Source: Deltaproteobacteria bacterium (GTDB lineage: Bacteria; Desulfobacterota; Desulfarculia; Adiutricales; Adiutricaceae). Taken from it: DNA of 34,751 nucleotides. The stretch spans positions 1-34,751 of the forward strand of contig JAISET010000118.1 in the NCBI GenBank assembly GCA_031264015.1, in the 5' to 3' direction. The position numbers and the translations under genes are program-made. The notes below the pieces were generated by a model. It was not told where the DNA came from. It saw only the letters and a program-made list of their open reading frames with translations, and searched no databases. Below, piece by piece: positions 1-6,863 of this stretch (positions within the stretch are counted from its first letter, which is position 1; every line of letters starts with the position of its first letter).

Positions 1-687
1 GAGGAGAAGACCGTCTACGGCTCCGACCCGGCCGCCATGGCCGAGAGGTGGGCCGAGGCCGGGGCGGGGCTCATCCACCTGGTGGACCTCGACGGCTCTT
101 TGGGCGACAACGCGGCCAATCACAAGGCCATCCGGGAGATCCGCCGCCGGGTCAAGGCCGCTTTGCAGCTGGGGGGCGGCCTCAAGACCATGGACAGCCT
201 CGCCGCCTGGGTCGACTCCGGGGTGGACCGGCTCATCCTGGGCACGGCCGTCTGCGAGAACCCCGGGCTGGTGGAGGCCGCCGCCGCCAGATGGCCGGGC
301 CGCGTCGCCGCCGCCCTGGACGCCAGCGGCCGGACCCTGAAGACCTGGGGCTGGCGCCGCGAGAGCGGCCTGGACCTTTTGGACGTCGCCCGGACCCTGG
401 GCCCCCTGGGCGCCAGCCTGGTCATCCACACGGACGTCGACCGGGACGGGACCCGCCTGGGCCCCAACCTGGCGATGGCCGCCCGGGTGGCCGAGGCCAG
501 CGGGCTGCCCACCGTCGTCTCCGGGGGAGTGGCCAATCTCGCCGACCTCGAGGCGGCCAGGGACGCCGCCAACCCGCTCTTCCGCGGGGTCGTCTCCGGC
601 AAGGCCCTCTACGAGGGGACCCTGGACTTCGCCGCCGGCGCCGCCGTCCTGGCCGGCCCGGGTGTCGAGTCCGCGTCCTCCGACTAG
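1..687 (+). CDS. hisA: HisA, ProFAR isomerase (5'-truncated by window edge)
   Basis: Phosphoribosylformimino-AICAR ribotide isomerase, a cytoplasmic (beta/alpha)8-barrel enzyme that catalyses the Amadori rearrangement in histidine biosynthesis. The open frame runs from base 1 (beginning EEKTVYGSDPAAMAERW) to the TAG at 685-687, 228 residues. The family is about 240-250 residues, so only the first 15-25 are missing, including the first catalytic Asp. The ATG at 37 is internal and not the start, because family sequence continues upstream of it. Visible signatures are LIHLVDLDGS, the phosphate-binding LGGGLK, the second catalytic Asp in HTDVDRDGT, and VVSGGVANLADL near the C-terminal phosphate site. 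The paralogue HisF lacks this arrangement of motifs. No other his gene follows, so hisA appears to be the last gene of its transcription unit on this side. Confidence 0.95.
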   Translation, partial: EEKTVYGSDPAAMAERWAEAGAGLIHLVDLDGSLGDNAANHKAIREIRRRVKAALQLGGGLKTMDSLAAWVDSGVDRLILGTAVCENPGLVEAAAARWPGRVAAALDASGRTLKTWGWRRESGLDLLDVARTLGPLGASLVIHTDVDRDGTRLGPNLAMAARVAEASGLPTVVSGGVANLADLEAARDAANPLFRGVVSGKALYEGTLDFAAGAAVLAGPGVESASSD

Positions 688-1107
688 GCCGGGCGTCTGA
701 CGGCCGGTCCGACGCCGCCCGCTCACTTCAATTGATCTGCAAAATTACTCCCAAAGACAATATTTTTTATCGCCTCGGGCGATAACCGACATGGCGGACA
801 CCATTGTCTGACGGCTATTTTCACCCGCGCCGGGGAAGGGCTGATCCCTCGGGTCCGGGCGAAATTGTCCTGTCCGCGCCGGGGCCTGCGGCCTGGGCGG
901 AAACTCATAATATTTACGACAGCCCGCCCCTCGCGCCAGTTTTTTTTGTTCCCGTCCCGGCGGATCTTCGGCGGCCCCCGGGCTGTTCCCGGGACCGGAC
1001 CGGGGGCGGCCGCCGGCTCCGGGCGGCTTTCGCGGTCGGTTTCTTGGGGGAGCCCTGCCGACGGACGAAAAAATCACGAAATCTCATGAGGAGGCGGGAC
1101 ATTATCC
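688..1107. other. Intergenic region after hisA, no gene seen
   Basis: GC-rich spacer between hisA and the accessory island. I see no convincing coding region; the open frames are low-complexity Arg/Pro/Gly shadows. A perfect 6-bp hairpin (ATCGCC-tcg-GGCGAT, 769-783) is preceded, not followed, by a T run on the plus strand, so it is not a standard terminator for hisA. Base composition shifts abruptly to AT-rich at about 1100. Confidence 0.5.
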
Positions 1108-1137
1108 TTGACAAGCAGGGTGTCAATGTCTTATACT
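1108..1137 (+). promoter_or_regulatory. Sigma-70 promoter of the Rpn nuclease gene
   Basis: A perfect -35 TTGACA (1108-1113), an 18-bp spacer and TATACT as -10 (1132-1137). The expected transcription start is near 1144, upstream of the ATG at 1180 but only about 15 nt before the alternative TTG at 1159. The copy-2 promoter at 2918 resembles it in spacer length and spacer sequence. Confidence 0.75.
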
Positions 1138-1179
1138 TAAATTAGTGAGAGCGTTGTTTTGAAAGAGGTTTTTAAGTGT

Positions 1180-1956
1180 ATGACGAGGAAAAAAAAAGTT
1201 GACGAAACACCTGTCGGCTCGTCTGGCGGCACATTGGATCTGGCTCCCGATGGCAACCGAGAACACAAAAGCTCTATTTTTGTAGAATTTTTAGATAAGC
1301 CAATTCTATTGCGTGATACTTATAATAATTTATCCGGCACAAATTTTGAAGAGTTGCCCTCAATTCTAAGGCCAAACAATATTCTTGTTTCGGGTGTGCA
1401 AAATGACATCGCCTTTGTAATTGGTAATTCTTTGGTTGTGTTCGTAGAACACCAGTCGACTCCTAGCCAGAATTTACCCTATCGAATGCTACAGTATTCT
1501 ACTCATTTTTACGAGAGACTTTATGATTCGAGAGCAAAGTATTACACGGAATTACTTGAATTTCCTCGTCCCAGCTTTATAGTCTTCTACAATGGTATCA
1601 GTGAATACGATGATATAAAGATACTTCGATTGTCCGATGCTTTTAAAACCGTTCAGGACCAGGATTCTGCATCAGTTAACCCTTTGCTGCTCGGCTCCTT
1701 GGAATTAAAGGTTGTCGTTTATAACATCAATTTTGGTCGCAATTTGCATCTATTTCCTGAAGGATCGGCGGTGTATCAATATTCTAAGTTGATCCAATGG
1801 ATTCGCGACTATCAGACGAAGGAAATGGATCTTTTAAAAGCCATTCAGACTGCTGTGGCAAGATATTTAGGAAATCCTGTTAAGGATGAGATGTGGACTT
1901 TTTTAGATAATCATCGTTTGGATGTAGAAAAATGGTTCTTGCCGAATTTAAATTAG
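1180..1956 (+). CDS. Rpn-family PD-(D/E)XK nuclease, frame-broken at its tail
   Basis: Rpn (recombination-promoting nuclease/putative transposase) proteins are DNA endonucleases of the PD-(D/E)XK fold, linked to RecA-independent recombination and, in E. coli, to antiphage toxicity. The 258-residue frame shows Asp76 in VQNDIAFV and Glu90-x-Gln92 in VFVEHQST, followed by NLPYRMLQYSTHFYERLYD, which matches the Rpn core. I chose ATG 1180 over TTG 1159 because AAAGAGG (1162-1168) lies 11 nt upstream and because the promoter would start transcription at about 1144. The gene is clearly AT-rich against a GC-rich chromosome, so it was probably acquired by transfer. It ends early (WFLPNLN, stop at 1954) because the frame changes at the GAAAAATGG run (about 1927-1935). 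With one more A it would read on into the tail protein at 1932. It is either a broken gene or a genuine two-ORF arrangement. Confidence 0.8.
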   Translation: MTRKKKVDETPVGSSGGTLDLAPDGNREHKSSIFVEFLDKPILLRDTYNNLSGTNFEELPSILRPNNILVSGVQNDIAFVIGNSLVVFVEHQSTPSQNLPYRMLQYSTHFYERLYDSRAKYYTELLEFPRPSFIVFYNGISEYDDIKILRLSDAFKTVQDQDSASVNPLLLGSLELKVVVYNINFGRNLHLFPEGSAVYQYSKLIQWIRDYQTKEMDLLKAIQTAVARYLGNPVKDEMWTFLDNHRLDVEKWFLPNLN

Positions 1957-2141
1957 AGGATTTCAAAGCGGCGAACATAGAAGACGAAAGGGTTCGAGTC
2001 GCAAAAAGAATGATTGCCTTCGACCATCCTGATCATGAGATCATTCGTGCAAGCACTTTACCCTTGGAAAAAATTAAGAGTCTGAGGGTGCGATATCTTG
2101 CCGACAAGAAGAAAGGCGTCAAGCCGGAGGAATATATTTAG
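1932..2141 (+). CDS. Small C-terminal tail protein of Rpn, separate frame (tail copy 1)
   Basis: 69 residues in a different frame from the nuclease, overlapping its last 25 bp. It begins MVLAEFKLEDFKAANIEDE and contains a helical segment AKRMIAFDHPDHEIIRASTL followed by PLEKIKSLR. This is the usual Rpn C-terminal region: an 'EV..M.L.EF' joint and then a short unit like a helix-turn-helix. Inserting one A before ATG 1932 fuses it to the nuclease (NHRLDVEK then MVLAEF), so ancestrally it was one protein. The ATG lacks a strong Shine-Dalgarno sequence; expression, if any, would rely on coupling to the overlapping nuclease frame. E. coli rpn genes encode a short C-terminal protein from an internal start that antagonises the full-length nuclease. 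By analogy this could be a separated antitoxin; that role is inferred. Confidence 0.55.
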   Translation: MVLAEFKLEDFKAANIEDERVRVAKRMIAFDHPDHEIIRASTLPLEKIKSLRVRYLADKKKGVKPEEYI

Positions 2142-2218
2142 GGTTCGCCGCGGGGATGTCCGACAATATCCTGATTGCCGCCGTTTTTCATGAGCGCTTT
2201 TTTCGGATCGGTGGTTTC
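1932..2218 (+). repeat. Duplicated Rpn-tail segment, copy 1
   Basis: About 287 bp closely related to 3056-3345. The similarity covers the 69-codon tail frame and continues roughly 75 bp past the stop, through the phrases cgccgcggggatgtccgac and gccgccgttttt to gagcgcttttttcgga. By hand count 43 of 69 codon positions give the same residue, and many of the rest are D/E, K/R or I/V exchanges. Confidence 0.85.
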
Positions 2219-2917
2219 GGGGAGCCTCGTCCTGCGTCCCGTCTTCCAATGCCGGCGCGTCCCCGCTATTGTCATTTTGCGCCGCGTCCCTTCAAAAACT
2301 TGTCCCGGCTCCTCGTCGGACGTTTGTGGTTTATTGCCGTGCGCCGTTGCCACAAGACTGTCAGAGGCCTAAAGTTCCGTAACATATTGCCCAAGCTGTC
2401 TAAAGTATCCGGGCCGGTCCCAGCCTGTCTTGCGTCCGGCCATTTTGCGGCTTGTTTCCTTTTCAGTCGCCGGTAATATTAGGCGTCATGTCCGAGGCTT
2501 TGACCGCCTGCCTCGAAAGTTCGCCAATTTTGAGCGGTCCCGGGCCGATCAGCCCGCCTCGGTCCCATTGCGGCGGCAACCTTCATCTTCACCATCATAA
2601 CCACCATCGCCATCATCCTTCGCCATCCGCCATCATCATCATCATCATCAGCCATCTGACTGCGACGCCGGACTTTTTTTTTGAAACCCCTTTCTTATGG
2701 TCATAAATAATTTCGATCGTTGTTCCCTGGTCGGTTTCCCGGATTTTTCCCGACGGCTGCGGCTCCGGCCGGAGGCGGGACTTGAAGGCGGCTTGGTTTG
2801 CCGGGCCGGGGCGACGGCTTCCCGCCCGGCCGGCCGGTCATTCCATGACGGGCAGGACCGTCCCGGCCGGGGGAGACAGGGCCGGGATAAAAAGGGCGGC
2901 GGCACGGCAGTTTTTAC
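2142..2917. other. Spacer between the two Rpn-tail copies, no gene seen
   Basis: The first ~75 bp belong to the duplicated segment. The rest has no convincing coding region. At about 2578-2652 lies a CAT/CAC/ATC-rich tract (CATCATCATC...), an imperfect trinucleotide microsatellite that produces a His-rich or Ile-rich shadow ORF (2452-2706). That shadow has no ribosome-binding site and no recognisable domain. Confidence 0.5.
2578..2652. repeat. Imperfect CAT/ATC trinucleotide microsatellite
   Basis: The plus strand runs through catcttcaccatcataacc and related triplets and ends in a nearly pure ATC/CAT array around 2630-2650. It is intergenic, and its function is unknown. Confidence 0.7.
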
Positions 2918-2947
2918 TTGACACGGCGTGTGATGATGTAATATGTA
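2918..2947 (+). promoter_or_regulatory. Candidate promoter of the second Rpn-tail copy
   Basis: A perfect TTGACA (2918-2923), then an 18-bp spacer to TATGTA (2942-2947), or a 15-bp spacer to TAATAT (2939-2944). The spacer (cggcgtgtgatgatgtaa) aligns with that of the promoter at 1108 (agcagggtgtcaatgtct). This suggests that promoter and tail were duplicated together. The -10 is weaker than in copy 1. Confidence 0.5.
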
Positions 2948-3055
2948 ACGAATCAAAAAGTTATTTACTCTTCTGTCTGAAGGTTGGATAAGGGCAGATA
3001 AGAGGGAAACTTATGGGATGATTAAGTTTTCGAGCATCGTCCGGAGGAGGGCGAC

Positions 3056-3265
3056 ATGACCATCGCCGATTTTAATTTCGACGATTTCAGAGCGGCGAAC
3101 ATAGACGACGCAAAGGTTCTAACCGCAAAAAGAATGATTTCCTTCGGCTATCCTGATGACGAGATCGTTCGTCTAACCTCTTTACCCTTGGAAAGAGTCA
3201 AGAGTCTGAGGGTGTGATATCTTGACGACAAGGAGAAAGGCGTCAAGCCGGGGGAATATATTTAG
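3056..3265 (+). pseudogene. Stand-alone Rpn tail, nonsense at codon 54 (tail copy 2)
   Basis: Second copy of the 69-codon Rpn C-terminal protein (begins MTIADFNFDDFRAANIDD), without the nuclease domain. It has its own strong ribosome-binding site (GGAGGAGGG, 3042-3050) and a promoter about 110 bp upstream, so it could be translated on its own. Codon 54 is TGA (3215-3217), where copy 1 has CGA (Arg). After it the frame stays open to the same TAG (3263-3265), which restores exactly 69 codons. A 53-residue product ending at KSLRV would keep the whole putative helical unit. Upstream, HRPEEGD-M aligns in frame with HRLDVEK of copy 1, a trace of the lost nuclease end. It is a decayed remnant or a solitary truncated tail protein. 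Confidence 0.7.
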
Positions 3266-3345
3266 GTGTCGCCGCGGGGGATGTCCGACATTATCCTGAC
3301 CGCCGCCGTTTTTCTCGAGCGCTTTTTTCGGACCGGCGGTTTTCG
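3056..3345 (+). repeat. Duplicated Rpn-tail segment, copy 2
   Basis: Partner of the segment at 1932-2218. Its flanks carry a possible imperfect inverted repeat, AAAAAGGGCGGCGG (2889-2902) against CCGCCGCCGTTTTT (3300-3313), 13 of 14 matching. GC-rich matches of this kind can arise by chance. Confidence 0.7.
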
Positions 3346-3659
3346 AGGGGCCCCGGGCCGGGCCGCCTTGCGGCCGGGACCGCGGCGGGGACCGCAGCAG
3401 GGGGGCTGTCCGGGAGACGGCGAAAATATCCGGCGGCCGGGAGCCCCGGCCGCCGCATCCCTCTTTTCCGCTCGTCCCCCCTCCTTCGTCCCCGTCCCTC
3501 CCTTCCGCCTTTTTCCGCCCCATGTCGCTCCCGCCCCGTTCGGGTCCCGCCCCCGACGGCCGGTTTGCCCCCGGGGCCCCCGGTGCTATAATTGCCTCGC
3601 CCAGGCGGCGGCCGGACCGGTCCGGCCCCGCGCGATTCCGGGGCGCGGACTAGGAGCTT
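3266..3659. other. Intergenic region before mutS2
   Basis: Bases 3266-3345 are the 3' flank of the duplicated Rpn-tail segment. The remainder is GC-rich without a convincing gene and contains the candidate mutS2 promoter at 3565-3592. Confidence 0.5.
3565..3592 (+). promoter_or_regulatory. Candidate promoter of mutS2
   Basis: TTGCCC (3565-3570), a 16-bp spacer and a perfect TATAAT (3587-3592). It lies about 68 bp upstream of the mutS2 ATG in otherwise very GC-rich DNA, where a TATAAT stands out. Confidence 0.6.
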
Positions 3660-6029
3660 ATGCGGCGGAAGGCCTTGGAGGACATAGAGTACGGGCGGGT
3701 CCTGGAGTGGCTGGCGGACGTCGCCCACTCGGAGCCCGGGATGGAGGCGGCCCTGGCCCTGGCCCCCGGGCTGCCCCCGGAGCGGATTTTGGCCGGCTGG
3801 GCCCTGATCGCCGAGGCCAGGGCGGGGCTGGCCGTCAGCGACCGCCCCGACCTGAGGGAGCACCTGGATCTCGCCGACATCCTGGGCGTCCTGGGGCCCG
3901 AGGGCGCCAGGCTGGACATGGAGGAGCTCAAGGCCGTGGCCAGCGAGGCCAGGGCGGCCGCCTGCGCCCGGGGCTGGCTGGCCGGACGGGCGGCGACCTC
4001 GCCGGGGCTGGCGGAAATTTACGGGGAGACGGCGGACTTTTCCGAGCTCTCCCGGGCCTTCGAGACGACTTTGGGGCCGGAGGGGGAGATCCTGGACACG
4101 GCCAGCCCCCGCCTGGCCCGCCTGCGCCAGGAGATCGGCGGGGCCCGGGCGGCCCTCACCCTGCGCCTGGGCGAGCTGATCCGCTCCGAGGAGTACAAGC
4201 CGCTCCTGATGGACGACCTGGTGACCACCAGGAACGACCGCTTCGTCATCCCCGTCAGGGCCTCGGCCACCGGCAAAAACAGGGGCCTGGTCCACGATTG
4301 GTCCAACACGGGCTCCACGGCCTATCTCGAGCCCCTGGAGACGGTGGAGGACAACAACCGGCTGGCTTTGCTCAAGCGCGAGGAAAAGCGCGAGATCGAC
4401 CGCATCCTGGCCCGGCTGGCCGCCATGTGCCGGGAGCGGGTCCCGGACCTGCGCCGGACCGGGGAGGCCCTGACCCGCCTGGACCTTGTCATCGCCGAGG
4501 CCGAGCTGGCCACCTTGTGGCGGGCCCGGCCCCCGGACTACCTGCCCGGCGGCGGCTACAAGCTGGTCATGGCCCGGCACCCGCTTCTGGAGCGGCGCCT
4601 CAACGCCGAGGGCCGCCGCATGGTCCCCCTGGACATCACTTTGGAGCCCGCCCGGCCCCTGGCCGTCGTCTCCGGCGTCAACACCGGCGGCAAGACCGTG
4701 GCCCTGAAAACCCTTGGCCTGGCCGCCGCCCTGGCCTCGGCGGGACTTCTGCCCCCCGTGGGCGAGGGCAGCTCCCTGGACTTTCCCGCCGATTTGATCA
4801 CCGTCATGGGCGACGGCCAGGACCTCTCGGCCGACCTCTCGACCTTCTCCGGCCACGTGGCCGCCCTGGGCGAGGCCCTGGAGCTGGCCCGGCCCGGGGC
4901 CCTGATCCTGGTGGACGAGCTGGGCTCCGGCACCGACCCCGGCGAGGGGGCCGCCCTGGGCCTGGCCGCCCTGGAGAGGCTCTCGCGCAGCGGGGCCCTG
5001 GTCCTGGCCGCCACCCACTTTCATCTGATCAAGAGCTGGGCCGCCCTGACCGAGGGGGTGGAGAGCGTCTCCGTCAACACCCGCGACTCCGGCCGCCCCG
5101 CCTACGGCCTGAGCTACGGGACGCCGGGCTACTCCGGCGGCCTGGACACGGCCCGGCGCCTGGGCCTGCCCGCCGACGTGGTCGACCGGGCCGAGAGTCT
5201 GCTGGACGACGGCCAGAGAAAGTCCATGGAGCTCCTCAGGCGCCTCGACGAGACCAGGGGCGAGCTCGAGCGGGAGAGGGAGGCCTGCTTTCTGGCCAGA
5301 AAGGAGCTCGAGGCGACCGAGAAAAAAACCTCCGAGGCCGCCGCCCGCCAGGCCGCCGAGTACAACAAAAAGGCCTCCCAGCTGGACGCCCAGGTCCGGT
5401 CAGCCCTGGCCAAAAACCGCCGCGAGCAGGAGGACCTCAAGCGCGAGGTGCGCCGGGCCCTGGCCGAGCAGAAAAAGGTCGACCCCGTGGCCGCCGCCCT
5501 GGCCTGGGCCAAGATGGACGACGAGCTCAGGGAGGCCCGTCCCGAGCGCGTCCCCGAGACCCCCGCCGAGCCCGCCCCCGAGGCCGGGCCCGGGGACCTG
5601 GTCCTGGTCTCGTCCCTGGGCAGGCAGGGCAGGGTGGTCTCCGTCAGCGAGAGGGGCGAGTGCTCCGTCGACCTGGGCGGCCTGACCGTCAGGGTGGGGC
5701 GCTCCGAGCTTTTTCAGCCGAGGCCGGGCAAAAAGGACGACCCGCCGTCCGGCCGCGTCACCTTCAACGTCTCGCCCCGGGAGCGCGTCCTCGAGATCAA
5801 CCTGATCGGCCGGACCGTCGAGGAGGCCGAGGCCGTCGTCGACCGCGAGATCGACCGGGCCCTCGTCAACCGCCAGGAGCGCCTGACCATCATCCACGGC
5901 CTGGGCACGGGCCGCCTCCGGCACGGCGTGGTCAGCCACCTGCGCCGCCACCCCGCCGTCAAGGGCTTCTCCAGCCCCGGCATCCCCGGCGGCGCCGGCG
6001 TGACCGAGGTGGAGCTGATCGTCGACTAG
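3660..6029 (+). CDS. mutS2: MutS2, ATPase with C-terminal Smr domain
   Basis: MutS2 proteins bind branched DNA (or, in some bacteria, collided ribosomes) and suppress recombination or rescue ribosomes. They lack the mismatch-reading N-terminus of MutS1. The 789 residues match the family length. In order: a helical core/clamp; a MutS-type ATPase with Walker A GVNTGGKT (about residue 338) and Walker B LILVDELGSGTDPGEG; a Lys/Glu-rich coiled coil (about 515-620); a KOW-like stretch (GDLVLVSSLGRQGRVVS); and a C-terminal Smr domain with HGLGTGRLR. The LDxR motif of many Smr nucleases reads INLIGR here, so cleavage activity is doubtful. The ATG at 3660 is preceded by TAGGAG (3651-3656). The gene stands alone, with its own promoter. 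Confidence 0.95.
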   Translation: MRRKALEDIEYGRVLEWLADVAHSEPGMEAALALAPGLPPERILAGWALIAEARAGLAVSDRPDLREHLDLADILGVLGPEGARLDMEELKAVASEARAAACARGWLAGRAATSPGLAEIYGETADFSELSRAFETTLGPEGEILDTASPRLARLRQEIGGARAALTLRLGELIRSEEYKPLLMDDLVTTRNDRFVIPVRASATGKNRGLVHDWSNTGSTAYLEPLETVEDNNRLALLKREEKREIDRILARLAAMCRERVPDLRRTGEALTRLDLVIAEAELATLWRARPPDYLPGGGYKLVMARHPLLERRLNAEGRRMVPLDITLEPARPLAVVSGVNTGGKTVALKTLGLAAALASAGLLPPVGEGSSLDFPADLITVMGDGQDLSADLSTFSGHVAALGEALELARPGALILVDELGSGTDPGEGAALGLAALERLSRSGALVLAATHFHLIKSWAALTEGVESVSVNTRDSGRPAYGLSYGTPGYSGGLDTARRLGLPADVVDRAESLLDDGQRKSMELLRRLDETRGELEREREACFLARKELEATEKKTSEAAARQAAEYNKKASQLDAQVRSALAKNRREQEDLKREVRRALAEQKKVDPVAAALAWAKMDDELREARPERVPETPAEPAPEAGPGDLVLVSSLGRQGRVVSVSERGECSVDLGGLTVRVGRSELFQPRPGKKDDPPSGRVTFNVSPRERVLEINLIGRTVEEAEAVVDREIDRALVNRQERLTIIHGLGTGRLRHGVVSHLRRHPAVKGFSSPGIPGGAGVTEVELIVD

Positions 6030-6033
6030 CGGT

Positions 6034-6153
6034 GGGAGGAGGGAAGGGAAGAAAAGAAAAGAAGAAAAGAAAAGAAGAAAAGAAGAAAAGAAGGGAAGAA
6101 AAGAAGAAATGAACCAAAGGACGGGAAAGAAAAGAAGAAACGAACGAAAAAAG
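6034..6153 (+). repeat. Purine-only tract (GAAAA/GAAG repeats) after mutS2
   Basis: Almost pure A/G for more than 100 bp on the mutS2 sense strand, made of GAAAA and GAAG units, starting 5 bp after the mutS2 stop. It would give a purine-loaded mRNA 3' end and could form triplex DNA. It lies between convergent genes. Confidence 0.85.
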
Positions 6154-6167
6154 CGGGCCGGAGACAC

Positions 6168-6194
6168 AAAAAAGGACGGCCTCGGGCCGTCCTT
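6168..6194 (-). terminator. Rho-independent terminator (distal) for the minus-strand exported-protein gene
   Basis: A perfect 10-bp stem, AAGGACGGCC (6172-6181) with GGCCGTCCTT (6185-6194) and loop TCG. Read on the minus strand it is followed at once by a T run (plus-strand A's from 6168). On the plus strand no T run follows, so it serves transcription coming from 6270. Confidence 0.8.
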
Positions 6195-6235
6195 CCAGCT
6201 TCTAGACGAACGCAAATCGAGCTTGAGCTTCGGCT

Positions 6236-6262
6236 AAAAAACTTCCCGGCGGGACCCGCCGG
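6236..6262 (-). terminator. Proximal terminator-like hairpin downstream of the exported-protein gene
   Basis: CCGGCGGG (6246-6253), a single base, then CCCGCCGG (6255-6262); on the minus strand a T6 run follows after four bases. It lies 8 bp beyond the stop of the gene at 6270. With the hairpin at 6172 it makes a tandem pair, insulating this gene from convergent mutS2. Confidence 0.6.
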
Positions 6263-6269
6263 AAAAACT

Positions 6270-6863
6270 TCAGTACGACAGGGCCTTCCGCATGGCCTCC
6301 CTCACCTCGTCGATCTCCTCCTTGCGGCTGTTGAAGATCGCCTTCTCCTCCCCGTTCATCAGCACGCCCGGCCCCAGGCCGGCCAGGACCGTCGCCTTTC
6401 TTTCGGGCAGGCCGATGTGCAGCGAGATCTTGGCGGCGATGTAGTTCATGCGGCGCAGGCCGACCCCCAGCTCGTCGGAGAGCCTGATGAAGGCCGCGGG
6501 GTCCACGGACTGCCGCCCGTCGAAAATATGGGCGCACATCCTGAAGAAGGTATCGAAGTCCTCCTCCGTCAGCGGCGGCTCCTCCAGCATCCTGCCCGGC
6601 GTCAGGGCGGAGTCCTCCAGGAGCCGGGCGTTCCTCTCCGTCTGGGTCTGCGTCTCGGCCGCGGGCTCGCCGGGGTCCCCGGCGGGGGCCTGCCCGGCGG
6701 TCGTTTGGTCAGCGGGGGCCTGCCCGGCGGTCGTTTGTCCGGCCGCGGCTTGGTCCGTCGCGGCCGCCTCCTGCGCGGACAGGGGGAGGGAGGACGAGGC
6801 CAGAAAAACCAGCGCGGCGAGCAGCGGTGGCAAGACGGCCTGACGAAGGAATTTTGCGGGCAT
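6270..6863 (-). CDS. Exported protein of unknown function
   Basis: 197 residues from the ATG at 6863, which has GAGGA six bases upstream on the minus strand. Longer frames upstream are low-complexity and lack a ribosome-binding site. Residues 1-31 (MPAKFLRQAVLPPLLAALVF onward) form a signal peptide with a likely cut at LSA|QE. A Gln/Thr/Ala/Pro-rich linker (about 32-75) contains two near-copies of QTTAGQAPA. The C-terminal domain (about 88-197) is charged and probably helical: LTEEDFDTFFRMCAHIFDG, then LSDELGVGLRRMNYIAAKIS and a Lys/Glu-rich end. It is probably periplasmic. I do not recognise the family. It is convergent to mutS2 and followed by two terminators, so it forms a single-gene unit. 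Confidence 0.75.
   Translation of the reverse strand: MPAKFLRQAVLPPLLAALVFLASSSLPLSAQEAAATDQAAAGQTTAGQAPADQTTAGQAPAGDPGEPAAETQTQTERNARLLEDSALTPGRMLEEPPLTEEDFDTFFRMCAHIFDGRQSVDPAAFIRLSDELGVGLRRMNYIAAKISLHIGLPERKATVLAGLGPGVLMNGEEKAIFNSRKEEIDEVREAMRKALSY

Noticed and set aside
769-783. Hairpin ATCGCC-tcg-GGCGAT as the hisA terminator
   Set aside because: The T run precedes the stem on the plus strand and none follows on either strand in the right place.
2452-2706. 84-codon His/Ile-rich ORF
   Set aside because: Produced by the CAT/ATC microsatellite; no ribosome-binding site and no recognisable fold.
3215-3217. TGA as a selenocysteine codon in Rpn tail copy 2
   Set aside because: Copy 1 has Arg here, not Cys, and no SECIS-like hairpin is seen just downstream.
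3266-6112. 948-codon open frame overlapping mutS2 in another frame
   Set aside because: Pro/Gly/Arg-rich composition typical of a shadow frame in GC-rich DNA; mutS2 is unmistakable.
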